Part shown: one piece after another, positions 34,490 to 46,800 of the stretch | Layout: each line of letters begins with the position of its first letter | Position numbering within the stretch: position 1 is the first letter of the stretch | Assembly (NCBI GenBank): GCA_016490735.1 | Contig: JAEMWC010000074.1 | Location: 1,588,501 to 1,652,500 of the forward strand | Direction of reading: 5' to 3' | From: Pachyseris speciosa | Taxonomy: Eukaryota > Cnidaria > Anthozoa > Scleractinia > Pachyseridae | Length of the DNA stretch: 64,000 nt | Notes under the pieces: generated by a model | Told to the model about the DNA's origin: nothing | What the model saw: only the letters and a program-made list of their open reading frames with translations | The model's database searches: none | Program-made: the position numbers and the translations under genes

Positions 34490-35458
34490 TTAATCTTTTA
34501 AGGTCTAATACTGCTATTGAGCAAGCGGCAAATGCAAACACTGTTCCATAGTTTTGTGCAACCCGCTGGACTGTCGGAGTTACAACTCTATCAGCTCTTG
34601 TTGGCGAAGCATCGTTCTTTGATTCAAGCTCTGGAAAGATGGCAAGGATAGCAGACTGTAGTAGAGGTGATGCGCAAATATTGAAGCGAGTGCACATTTA
34701 CATCTCTTGAATGGTTCACAGTTCACAGTTTATCGTTAGTCTTGTAGTAGCACAAGCTGTCCTCAGATTTTTCAGTTGCTTCTGTTGCAAAGACACTACA
34801 CTTCAAGCGAAAGACTGCAACCTTAGCGAAGCTTACAAGATATTGACATATCGAAGGAATGCGTTCAAGACAAAAGAGCAGATGAGGTTTGGGAAAACCT
34901 GTGGGTGCGGATCAGATTGAAGCCGGCCGCAACTGCTGAGGCTGTGGGAGCCACTGTGACAAAATCACGCACTGTCAACAGACAGCGTCATCGTGCTAAT
35001 GCAGGGTACAACTCTGACCAGACCATAAGTGAAACTACCACAAACATGAAATTGACGCCAGATTCTCACAACGTCATCAAGGTTTGGTACTTGCAGACAG
35101 GCTTTCAATATGACAAGAAGTTTCCCATTTCTCAGGAATCCACCTATTTTTGAGACTGAAAAGTGGAAATAGTACCATGAAAATATTCCCTTTGATGAAG
35201 AAAGGCCTCAGCAACTGCAAATCCTCAGACATTTCCAGCCATTCACAAGATCCTTACTATTCTTCTGACCTCACCCACTGGAAGTGTTTCTCGTGATCGC
35301 TCTTTTTCAGCTTTGAGGCGACTCAAATTGTGAAACCGTTCTTCAATGAATGAAGAACGCTTGACTGGCCTAGGGATGCTGCTCATTCATCGTGGTACGG
35401 ATTACTTTCATGAAGTTGAGGTCATTTACCAAATGCAACAAAACTGGTGCACATGAAT
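34490..35458 (+). mobile_element. hAT-family transposase remnant
   Basis: Plus-strand blocks, in different frames and broken by stops, follow the order of a ZMYM1/52-kDa-repressor-like hAT transposase: FCATRWTVG, then IVSLVVAQAVLRF and NLSEAYKILT. After these come ENLWVRIRLKPAATAEAV with RQRHRANAG, and at 35250-35400 the C-terminal dimerisation region (SVSRDRSFSALRRLKL, a TGA where Trp or Tyr is usual, then MNEERLTGLGMLLIHRG). It is a dead copy. Terminal repeats were not found. Confidence 0.65.
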
Positions 35459-37207
35459 GAACCTTAGTTTTATCTGAGTTAGGTAAGTGTTTATAACGTA
35501 TTCTGTACCATAATGAACTTGGAAAATTTGCGATTGATTGACAAAAAGATGTTTTTTAAAGGAAATCCATTTGGAGACATCATAAACTAATATTATCTGG
35601 TTAGTAAGCGATATATCATTAGTTTACAATACCTTAAGGTATTACTTACGGGTCAAATGTGTCCCAAATGGACCGCTATTGAAGTATTTCATTAAAATAA
35701 TATGTTTCAATTCCACTCACCATTTTCATGAAGTATTTTTCACCGTAGAATCCGAATTTGAAGTAAATACCTATCATTTTAAACTTGGACTAATTAACGT
35801 TTCGTTTCGACGAAACATCTATGAAAGTAGCTTTGCCAAGCCTCTAGATTTTCTGGGAACATTCCCAGAGCATTTACCTCTTGCGCTCGCTTCGCTGCCC
35901 CCTGCTGTGCAATGTACGTACGTACGTGCCATAATGAGTTTCATAGTTGGCATCTTATAGTTAATTTTAATATTACTTGATTAATTACTGAATTTGGAGC
36001 AATCGCATCAGAACACCGGATAATTTGATTGCAAGGTAAATGTTAGTAGTGAAGACATTGACTAAGAAAATTGATAGAAAGAGAATTGACGCATAATCAT
36101 CACTTTTTTCGTATATTATTGCCTTCGGTATTATTACATTTTTCAGGTGCAATTTTCGGCTTTTCGTTTACTTTTCTCTAAGGGAAAAAACATTTATTTT
36201 TCTTGCCAATCCAATAAATTAAAATGGTTTCTCATTGACTGACCTTTTGTTTGCTTGTAAGTTAGTAATTCAGTTGTGTTCACGCTAGAGGCTCGATTTT
36301 AGTGCGCGCACCAGGAGAGCGTATTTCTATGGTGACAGTCACGAAAGGCGACGCATTGCGGTCAGACACTGATGAGTTAATTAATTTTCACACATGCCTT
36401 TGCACACCTCAAGTGTGTTCATTAATCCGAATCTGTCTGTTACTTTGTTATTGTTGGCGATTTCAGTGGAACGGAAAAAACAGACTTTAATAGTTAATAT
36501 CTAGCAAAGGTAAATTTGATCAGTCTATTTTCGGTAACTCTTCGCTTTGTTCAGTGTTGGAGAATCATGGCAACATAGCTACACTTTTGCTGGCCCAATC
36601 TCGTTGCTCGCGTTGAAAGACTTGGTACGCGTAAACAATCGTTCCTGCACCAAATATTTAAGCGAAAATATTCAGTTTATTTCGTGATGAAATCCGCCGT
36701 GTAAATATCACCGATCTTCATGATGGCAATGGAGGCCCATTTTGGAAACAATGGTTCAAGAATGTTGATGTGGCGATCGACTGTATTTAGTGCCGTGCTT
36801 GCCGGTAATAAGCTTATGAGCCGTACTGGACATCTTGCGAGCAGATGCTTTAGTCTCTCTGAAGAGCGCCATGAACAGCCATTAGATATACTAACCAGTG
36901 ATAGACCCAAATCAAAGTCATTGAACTTAACATCACTGTGATATAAACCATTTGACGCAGAATCAAACGATGGACGTACAAATCAAGAAAACCTCTCAAC
37001 AAACATCGGGAGAAACGAAAGAAAAGAAAAGCCCGCCAAGATTCAGAAAGCGCGCCAAAACAAGATAAGTACAAGCAGAATAATTAAGAGCTTTATAAAT
37101 AACCAGTAAGCTAATTCATGAATAAATTACTTTGAATCAATTTCTTTAAATTGAACCAAGATTTCCTGCAGCATCTTAAAGTGAATAAAATGTCCGTAGA
37201 AATAACA
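35459..37207. other. Intergenic, no gene recognised
   Basis: AT-rich sequence with only short frames of 60 to 93 residues on both strands, none with recognisable domains, splice context or a homologue among the receptor exons. A small repeat GTACGTACGTACGT is at about 35914-35927. Confidence 0.3.
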
Positions 37208-39483
37208 GCTCTTTAATTACAACATTTTAAATCTAATAGCTTAATACTGTAACGGTTTCCGCTCCCTCTTAAGTTTACAGGCGGCACGCCCATACTTTTG
37301 AGGTGATGAGATCCATTCCTAGCTAAATTTTATAAATAATTGTTCTATAAATTCAACATTTTAAATGTAATGACTTAAAACTGTAAGGGTTTCCGCTCCC
37401 TCTTAAGTTTACAGGCGGCGCGCCCATACTTTTGAGGTGATGAGATCCATTCCTAGCTAAATTTTAGAAATAATTGTTCTATAAATTCAACATTTTAAAT
37501 GTAATGACTTAAAACTGTAAGGGTTTCCGCTCCCTCTTAAGTTTACAGGCGGCGCGCCCATACTTTTGAGGTGATGAGATCCATCCCTAGCTAAATTTTC
37601 CAGATAATTTTTCTTTAAATTCAACATTTTAAATGTAATGACTTAAAACTGTAAGGGTTTCCACTCCCTCTAAGTTTACAGGCGGCGCGCCCATACTTTT
37701 GAGGTGATGAGATCCATCGCTAGCTAAATTTTATAAATAATTGTTCTTTAAATTCAACATTTTAAATGTAATGACTTAAAACTGTAAGGGTTTCCGCTCC
37801 CTCTTAAGTTTACAGGCGGCGCGCCCATACTTTTGAGGTGATGAGATCCATTCCTAGCTAAATTTTATAAATAATTGAAGGGCTCGGAGCATAACCATCC
37901 TATGTCGAATTTTGAGTCGTTTTTCGATTTTGCTTGGATTTGTCTGAATTTCTGCATGTGAACTGCAAATGTTGAATTTAAAGAACAATTATTTATAAAA
38001 TTTAGCTAGGAATGGATCTCATCACCTCAAAAGTATGGGCGTGCCGCCTGTAAACTCAAGAGGGAGCGGAAACCCTTACAGTTTTAAGTCATTACATTTA
38101 AAATGTTGAATTTAAAGAAAAATTATCTGGAAAATTTAGCTAGCGATGGATCTCATCACCTCAAAAGTATGGGCGCGCCGCCTGTAAACTTAAGAGGGAG
38201 CGGAAACCCTTACAGTTTTAAGTCATTACATTTAAAATGTTGAATTTAAAGAACAATTGAAGGCGTCGGTGCATAACCATCCTATGTCGAATTTTGGGTT
38301 GTTTTTCGATTTTGCCGGGATTTTATTTCTTACCGTTTTCTAGTTTAGAATTTTATAGCTGGTTAGATCTATTACAGGATCCGGCTCTTCTATTTTGCAA
38401 CGGTGGTCCTTGCTATTTAGTATTTTGCCGGGATTTGCCCGAATTGTTGCATGTAAACTGCAATTCGATTGAAAGAAGATGTAATGCAACTTGCAAACCA
38501 CTCCCATGGAAGGTTGGTTTCTTGGTGTACGTAAGAAAAAATGCATTTCTGGATTCTGGATGAATCAGTCCAAAAAATACCATACAATGTGTTTCCATCG
38601 AATTGCAGTTCACATGCAGAAATTCAGACAAATCCAAGCAAAATCGAAAAACGACTCAAAATTCGACATAGGATGGTTATGCTCCGAGCCCTTCAATTGT
38701 TCTATAAATTCAACATTTTTAACGTAATGACTTATTGTTGTAAGGGTTTCCGCTCCCTCTTAAGTTTACAGGCGGCGCGCCCATACTTTTGAGGTGATGA
38801 GATCCATTCCTAGCTAAATTTTATAAATAATCGTTCTATAAATTCAACATTTTTAGCGTAATGACTTATTGTTGTAAGGGTTTCCGCTCCCTCTTAAGTT
38901 TACAGGCGGCGCGCCCATACTTTTGAGGTGATGAGATCCACCGCTAGCTAAATATTCAAAATTTTTGTTCTTTAAATTCAACATTTTAAATGTAATGACT
39001 TAAAACTGTAAGGGTTTCCGCTCCCTCTTACGTTTACAGGCGGCGCGCCCATACTTTTGAGGTGATGAGATCCATTCCTAGCTAAATTTTATAAATAATT
39101 TTTCTTTAAATTCAACATTTTAAATGTAATGACTTAAAACTGTAAGGGTTTCCGCTCCCTCTTAAGTTTACAGGCGGCGCGCCCATACTTTTGAGGTGAT
39201 GAGATCCATTCCTAGCTAAATTTTATAAATAATTGTTCTTTAAATTCAACATTTTAAATGTAATGACTTAAAACTGTAAGGGTTTCCGCTCCCTCTTAAG
39301 TTTACAGGCGGCGCGCCCATACTTTTGAGGTGATGAGATCCACCGCTAGCTAAATATTCAAAATTTTTGTTCTTTAAATTCAACATGACTTAAAACTGTA
39401 AGGGTTTCCGCTCCCTCTTAAGTTTACAGGCGGCGCGCCCATACTTTTGAGGTGATGAGATCCATCCCTAGCTAAATTTTCCA
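37208..39483. repeat. 134-bp tandem array with an inverted block, 13 units
   Basis: Units of 133-135 bases are anchored on GTTTCCGCTCCCTC, which begins at 37255, 37389, 37523 and 37790 (37657 has a variant) and at 38746, 38880, 39013, 39148, 39282 and 39404. Each unit contains AGGCGGCGCGCCCATACTTT, with an 8-base GGCGCGCC palindrome (GGCACGCC in two units), and GAGGTGATGAGATCC. Two further units between 37971 and 38258 are inverted. The last forward unit is 12 bases short. A degenerate partial unit follows to about 39520. Nothing is coded. Confidence 0.9.
37877..38694. mobile_element. TIR element inside the array, TSD AATT
   Basis: GAAGGGCTCGGAGCATAACC starts at 37877 and its complement ends at 38694; arms of about 95 bases continue through GTCGAATTTTGAGTCG to GCATGTGAACTGCAA. 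The array resumes in register on both sides, with AATT at 37873-37876 and 38695-38698 as a possible duplication. A second left end (GAAGGCGTCGGTGCATAACC) is at 38259, and the two inverted array units lie between the two left ends, so the element was rearranged with part of the array inside it. Confidence 0.65.
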
Positions 39484-39490
39484 GTCAGGA

Positions 39491-41322
39491 TCGTAAGGGT
39501 TTTCGCTTCCCCTTAAGTTCATTTACAGATGGAAACTAAGAACGGAAACCACGCGCTTTTTAGTGTGAAATAACTTCCCCTGGCTTCTTGTTTTTCTGCA
39601 TGCGTCCCAATTGCCCTTAACTAAAGCAAAAGCAGCATTAAAATGAAAGATTATCCTCGCAGTTTATGTCCCATTCTTGCTCATATGTAAATTCCGAAGC
39701 AATTTTCAATAAGTTATTGTTCTGATGTTAGCCGAAAGTTCAGAGAATTGGCGACTTGTACTTAGATCTCATGAAGCGTATACCATCCGAGGTCAACCGC
39801 GCATTTTGGTCAAGTGTGCGCGCGAAGAAAGCACCATTTTGCTTGGTTCTGCAAGCCCACGCTGTTGAAGCCTGCGGTGGCTGCTTCCACAGGAATCATG
39901 ATCATCAGCAACGATGCACACGAGTGAAACTCCAATGGAATCTTCACTAATGGAAAACAATATGGCCAAAGTGACAGGATCGTGATTATAGGCTTTGGAA
40001 AAAGTATCCAAATCTCTCATCGCGGTAAGAGACAAACGACCTCAGAGTGCTGCAAGACATAGCTTTAGCTAAAAAATGAGTTATTTTTTAATTCGGAATG
40101 AAGTGGCAATTTCTTCGTGATTTACGACGTACAGTCGTTTGAACCATTCATAACTGTATCTTATCTGTTGCCCGGCGTTCTGATCTCTGTTGTTGAGCCT
40201 CGTGTTCGAGAAATAGATCGAGTCGAGCACTTCAAACTATGCCAGTGGTCAACCCGATTGCGCAGCAAACCGATTTGGTGGTTTTAAGATTTAAGAAGGT
40301 GTGTTCCGAGACAGGACGGGACGGAAACTAGCAAACTTTCGTCGATGATACAGCTCTGTAAAATTGTATAAATTTTAATCCACTTTTTTTATGTGTGGTA
40401 CTTGCATTTTAACCCAATTTCTCTGACGGGCCGATTTGTTCTCTTCTTTTGTAAATGCTACTTACAAAAACCTGGAGTTCCTTTTAAATCACTTCCGATT
40501 TCTGTTTATAGATAGTGTCAAGAGATAACTGGAAACTCATTTAAAGCTCGCCAAATTAACTTATGTTGACAGGTATAAGACATGATTGGAGCTCTTTGAG
40601 TGAATGGCCTCTTCCTTCAAAACAATGGAGTTGATTGATAGCTTAATTATAATCTCCCACAAATATTCAGTGAATGCGGCGTTCTACGCCGCTTTCGCAA
40701 TAAAATCGAGGCTCTAGCTTCTCATAGTTATAATATATGCATTATGGATGGCGCAAAAATTACCATAGCAGTTTATGTACAAGTTTAAGCCGATGAGAAA
40801 TTATATTTGTGGAACTGAAACTTGGCTCACAAGAACTGAAACCGATCACCTCAGATTTGTTCTTCAGTTACCGTAAAAGCTCGATTAACCCCTCCCCCAC
40901 CCTCTCTAATAAGCCCTTCTTTCTAATCGGCCACTCCTCCTTTGGGACATGAGATTTTGTAATTAGTCCCTCCTATTCCCTGTTACGAAATCCACTAATT
41001 CATTCGGTCCAATTGGCTTGTTTTTAATGAAATATACACTCGAACACATAATACTGTTTGCTTCCCTTTATTAAATAATAAAATTTCACTGATGTTATGT
41101 GCAAAAACTGCTTTAAAACGAAAACGGCGTGTTTTACCTTGAAAATCGTATCAAACAAATGCCCAATGAACAAGTTATGGAAACGTTTTTGACATGATAG
41201 GTTGACATAGTAACAGTTTAACCTGTTTAACACAAAGCCTTGAGCGATAATAACTCAAAAACGAGCTCGGTGTCCCCCGTTTTCACTGTTGAAAAGTAAT
41301 AAAAAAAGTAATAAGCGTGTCG
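39491..41322. other. Intergenic, no gene recognised
   Basis: Only short frames occur on both strands, none with recognisable domains. Around 40865-40960 the string GCTCGATTAACCCCTCCCCC with CTAATAAGCCC resembles the ends of common short transposons, but a partner end was not found. Confidence 0.3.
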
Positions 41323-41390
41323 AGATAGGAGTAGATTCAGAGCCACATTTCGAAAATTTAAGGTGGCTCTGAATCCGCTCCTACAATCTT
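41320..41390. repeat. Short hairpin, about 20-base arms
   Basis: AGGAGTAGATTCAGAGCCAC at about 41329-41348 pairs with GTGGCTCTGAATCCGCTCCT at about 41363-41382, with a loop of about 14 bases. It is 100 bases upstream of copy 3 exon 12 and is probably a MITE remnant. Confidence 0.6.
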
Positions 41391-41484
41391 TTTTTAACTT
41401 TGTAAAAAGTTGTATAAAACAAAAATGAAAGCCTTCCCTCTTTACTCAGGTGCGAGTATGTTTAGAATATTTAGAACATTGTAG

Positions 41485-42521
41485 AATTCACAAAGCCCTG
41501 TCTTCCGAACTCAGTTTTGTTCTGATCCTTCATCACGTGATTTGTATCCCTTTAAAAGGTGAGCAATATAGACTTGCGGTTCGTCGTGTATTGGAAAATA
41601 TTAATTTTGAGAAGTTCAGCATAGCTGACACAGGTGTATGATTAAATTATCACTTGTTGCTGCAACCTAATTTACTGCATCAGGATTGAAGTAACAAGCC
41701 CCTTCACTGTTATCTTAATCCCAAACCTCACCCACTGTATAAACAAGAGTTGACCTCAGTTGTAGTTGATTTCGATCGATACACATTAGGACACTATATA
41801 GTAGGCTAAGATTTGCTGGATGGAGTGTAAACGCCAGAACAGACCATCGTACTGAAGCAAAACCAGAATAATGGCCCAGGTTGGTTAAAAATGACTCTTC
41901 TAGTGCAATGGAACTAAATGTAAGGGCTATGGGACACGGATGGTCAGGATGCGAACGAATTGCAACTTGAAAAATATTGGGCGCTCTTTTTCACGTTTAT
42001 CCTGCTGTCAAGTGAAACCATTGAAATGAATTGTTTTGTTCTTCACTCAAATATTTACATGTACTTCAATCATATCTTTCTTTGGGGGTTCTGGACCATT
42101 TTCTGTATAGGAAATGTTCTTAGTTTTCATTTTTCAATTGCCGTTGCATTTGGTTTAAACAAAGACGCTCTGAGCAGACTGAACTGGGATGACATGAAGG
42201 TAAAAGGTTCAAGGTCTAGTCCATTTCTATATCTTCTGTATCAACAGACTTCCTACCTTACTTTTCTTGGATCAGTGTGGCATGTCATGCAATGCCATTG
42301 CTCGAACCATCTCGATTTACGAGATAAGATGATCAAAGTTAAAATTATTTTTTTTATATTTACAGGACGCTTTTCAACAGCATTTTCCGTTCGGTAATTC
42401 CAGGCTGGACTCGTTCATGGGGGAGCACAAGCTGGGAGAACAAACCTGTACAGACATGCATCTGGATAATGACAATATAAAGAAAGAACGCAATAACAGT
42501 GCAGTGGAGGGGAGCGCTTAG
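41485..42521 (+). pseudogene. cAMP-receptor-like GPCR copy 3, exons 12-14 only
   Basis: Exon 12 (41485-41558) reads IHKALSSELSFVLILHH with ICIPLKG and has good splice sites. Exon 13 ends at 42199 and contains IAVAFGLNKDALSRLNWDDM. Exon 14 (42366-42521) is 156 bases like copies 1 and 2, starting DAFQQHFPFGN and ending NNSAVEGSA. The AG that should precede exon 13 at 42127-42128 is TC; the nearest AG, five bases upstream, would shift the frame. Exons 1-11 were not found between 31000 and 41480. AATAAA follows at 42853-42858. It is a 5'-truncated copy, tail to tail with copy 4. Confidence 0.75.
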
Positions 42522-43865
42522 TTTGTTCTTTCCATGGATAAGGCACTCCGGCACTGTGCATCGCTGTTACATTTCATGGTCACTGACCAATAAAAAAGCT
42601 CCTAGATTGAAGCATGTGTAGCCGCAAGATTGTTGTAAACGTGACAATAGCCTGGCGGGGTTATCATTCTCTTCACGCAGGTATTTGTTACGTAACAACG
42701 TAAGAAATGAATGAATTGAAACACAGCAGGCTGGTTACAGCATATTTGATACCAGTCTACTAAAGCATTCGAGATGGAGTCACGTCAAGTTTGAATGAAT
42801 AATTTCCAAGTTAAATCACAGCGATGTATACGTAATGTTAAACCAAGATATAAATAAAGATGGAGTTGTTTCATCATGAAAGAGGTAAAATTTCCCAGTA
42901 GACATGAAATAACCTTGACAAAGACCTAGTGCTGTAGCTATTAATGGTAGCTTCACAAATTGTAAACAAAGCGTGCAGCAGGTGATATGGTACGTTTATT
43001 TCTGCAACGTCGGCTCAGTTCATCATATACTTTATGTTACAACGGAAACGCAAACTACTTTTAAACTCCAGTCCAGGCCTTATGTGGAAAAAAATTAAAC
43101 CCTTGCACACAAGGGTATGATTCATTGGTTCTTTATAAAGCCAGTTCATTACACTGTACCCGGTAATTCATTCAACTGTACTGCTGTTAAATTAAACATT
43201 TTAACGGTGAAATGAAATCAGCTTGCAAATGAAGGAAAAAAAATGCAAATATGACTTTTAGCCGTTTTCCGTGACCACAACAGGAGGAACAAATATTCAC
43301 AAAAGCACATTGCACAAACTCCATTCGAATATGTACAAATTTCCATGGCAAATAGAAAAATTGAGCACTGAGCACATTATTTCAATCCAACATTCCTTTT
43401 GGGTCAGTTTATTAATTTGTTTATAAATGTAGATGTCATAGACAATATGATGTCATGACGACATAATAAGAAATAGCTTTACTTATTGGAGTGCGAATAT
43501 AAATTTCATCTTAAAGGACAAAGTCTGATTTATCTACATAGCTTTTTGTTTTAAGAATCATCGGTTGCTTATCAGTGGTTTTCTGAGTGCTTATAAACCT
43601 TCCAGGCTCTATACCTTCCTATTGGTCAATAACAATCGGCCAATGAGCACTTCTACCGATATTTCCCGTATATGGTAAAAATTTACATTTTCTTTGGCAA
43701 GAAATCTGCTTTTGTCAGAAGCCATAATCAAGCTCGCAGCATCATTACATACTTAGGCAATTCAATAAAGAAATTGCATTTCTTATTTCATTATGGGACA
43801 TCAGGAGTCATAACAGTTATTGCCTTAGGGACACTGAAAATTTCCCAACGTATTTCTGTCGTTAT
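42522..43865. other. Convergent 3' region between copies 3 and 4
   Basis: The plus strand has AATAAA at 42853-42858, suited to copy 3. The minus strand has AATAAA at 43413-43408, about 450 bases after the stop of copy 4, a candidate for its 3' end. No open frame with support occurs between them. Confidence 0.35.
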
Positions 43866-46800
43866 CTACTCATCTAAGGGGGGAGGGGGTACGGCAACTG
43901 GCGTGGGAGAGGGGGTTCGCATAGATTCATTTGATGTGCCTGATCCTGACCAGGAGGAGTCATCATTGGGTCTGACCTCTGTAGTCTCCCCCACAGGATA
44001 TTCTCGAACAAGAGGCTTCTTTGCTCTGGAGTGCTGCATAAACGCAACCTGAAATAGGGCAAGTTTGTTGAAGAAAACGTCAACACTTGGAAGAAGAACA
44101 CTGTGGGCCTCCTACAGTATGTAATGTGTTAACCTTCACAGTTTACACAGCCCTAACTGGTGAAATGAGTTGTATGTAGTGTCGTGGTTATTAAAAGGTG
44201 ATAACCAACCACAATTTGGGCCGCAATGAATATATGCCAATCAAATTCAAAGCCAAGATCCAATCTCAAAATACAACTGCATCAAAAAGTGCAAGGTTGA
44301 TGATATTTTCGCGTTCATCCCATTAAGGCAAACGATCTGACTGCTTTTTACCGACTCGACGAATTTTCCAATTTTTTCTTGCAATTTTCCAATTTTCGCA
44401 ATTTTAATCTAATATTGTCCTTCGAGGTGGCCTCTCAAATAAGCCTTGTGGTTTCCTGAGGGATCCTCGCCACTAAACGTAGGTGTAATACTTCTAAATA
44501 TTATGAAGATAGCAAATAAATAACGCAAAAGAAATTTTTGCAAAAAATCGCAGTTTTCGTTTGGGGCTTTTTCAACCACCTATTCTACTGCTTTCAATTT
44601 TTGCAAAATTTCCAATTTTTCGCAATTCTTGCAGTTGAGTGCAAACCTGGACATATCTCAACTGCACTAGCTGCACTCTTGTTGGTTCGACAAATCAGAC
44701 AAACAATTCATAAACCTGCCTTAGCACAGTTAAAAAACACGTTATTTTACGTTCTTAAACTCTTAGCGAATCTAATCCTCAACATTCTATGCAGAGATTT
44801 TAAGAAAAAAATGTAATAAGAGCACGGATTTCATTTGCATACCTTCATTTGCAGCCAGTTGAGCCTGTTCAGTGTTTCCTTGTCCATGCCAAAGACAACA
44901 GCATTCAGCACCCCTAACAAAAAAAAATGTCACAAACAACACTCAACATCAAAAAACATGTTGGACCAGTAATAGACCTTAGCTTGGCAGTGACAGACAA
45001 GCTAAAGAAAGAAGACAAGACCTTGGCCTCGGTTTGTGAGCCTAATATCCCATTGTACATTGAAGCCTGATGTTCTAAGCAAAACCACAGGTTGTACCAA
45101 TTTTTAGTGGTAAACAACTGTTAGTTAATTATTTTTTAATTCCTATCTTTGAAGTCCAGATTTTATGTTTTTCTCAAGAGAATTGTCCTTCAATCTGAGC
45201 TCTTTCAATGAATTTCCGCCAGCTCTTTTATAATTTGGTGTGTTCAAAAGTCACTCAACAAACAGCTGTAGTATAAGTCGACACCAATGTAGTCATGCAC
45301 TTACCAACTACTGGGCTGAATATTACTTGAAGTAAAAGCAGAGTGAAGTTAGGCTTTGAACTAACTGCATTGTGAATTCTGCAATGAAAATGAAAATGGC
45401 TCAGATTCAGAACAAATAAGATCTCAATCGCCAAGTACATGAATGAAGTAATCATACAACAGCTGAAAAGACTTGATATAAGACACAAGATGACATTCAG
45501 CCAACAAAACCATTTTGAATAGCTCCTCAAACATTGTTGGGTCAGCAATTGTCCCCAGAAATTAAGTAGTTAGAAAAGAATTGACAACTACCTAGGCAAG
45601 TTGAATGTCGCTAACCTTCCCAAAAAGTTTTCCTTATTCAGACCCATTTTTCCATTTCACATGAGCCATTTGAGGTTAGCAGTCGTCTTTGGGCTCGTCA
45701 CGCGTTCCTTCCCCACAAACGTCTTCTGAACTGAATTACCACTTCCGTTCGCGGCGGTTAGCCAATCATAGTTCGTTTTCCAATTTATGGAAAGTAGGAC
45801 TTTGACCCCTGGATTATTTTCACAGACGATGCATGTGAATCAGGTGTCGATTTCCATTCTTATGCAGCTCATTATTGGTTTCTTCAAAACAAAGGCTAAC
45901 TGCCGACGAACGGAAGTGGCAGTTCAGTTCAGCAGACGTTCGTGGACAAGGAACGCGTGACAAGCCCAAAGACGTCTGCGAAGGAGGCTATTTGAGGTTG
46001 GTTTATTTGGTCAAGTGCTTGGGGCTTGGGGCTTGATGACATCAAATCAGGAATGGCTTTGGAGATTTCTTCAAGTCCATTCTCTATTGTTGCATGTTTG
46101 CCAGTTCAGAGAGCTTTTCCTGGCAAGTCAACCTTTAGACTATTATAGCAATTCGATCATTTTGAAGAAAACTTTTCCATTTCTGAGGTGATTGCATGAC
46201 CTGACTAGCCCCAGCACTCTTTTAAGCTTGACCACTTGGTCAACAATGAAGGGAGTGGCTCAAGCAGGAACATTAAACCAATTTGTTCCAAAACAAAGAA
46301 CTCTACAGGCTGCATAGACACTTCAAAGTAGGTAACCGGAAATTGAGACTGATGATAGCCAACTGTTTTCTGTAATTTTGTAGATTATAAATCAATCCAT
46401 TTGAACACAGACCTATGTATAAGAGGACATATGGTGGTAACCAGATAAACCACAGGGTACCACATCAGTGGCTTGATGTCTTCTTTCATCAGTGCCTAAC
46501 AGAGAGGAAACAATGATGACACTCATTTATAGACAGCAGTTTAAGAAAAACACTTTGCACCAAAACAGGGTGCATGCATAACAAAAACAGTTTGAAAAAT
46601 CCCAAATCTTGAAAACCAAATTCTAAACAAAAATATGAGGGACAACCCCACGCTTGAAAATATTCAGTCCAATGTTTAATTTTGCCTTAAATTTATCACT
46701 TTTTCCAAGGCAGTACTCACATTTGCACTTTAAAAAACTTCTGATGTAAAAATTATCCACCAGTAAGCCCGGGAATCTTGAAACCCCCCACCCAAATAAA

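Noticed and set aside
37208..39483. CRISPR-like array
   Set aside because: Units are about 134 bases in direct tandem with no unique spacers, in a eukaryotic context.
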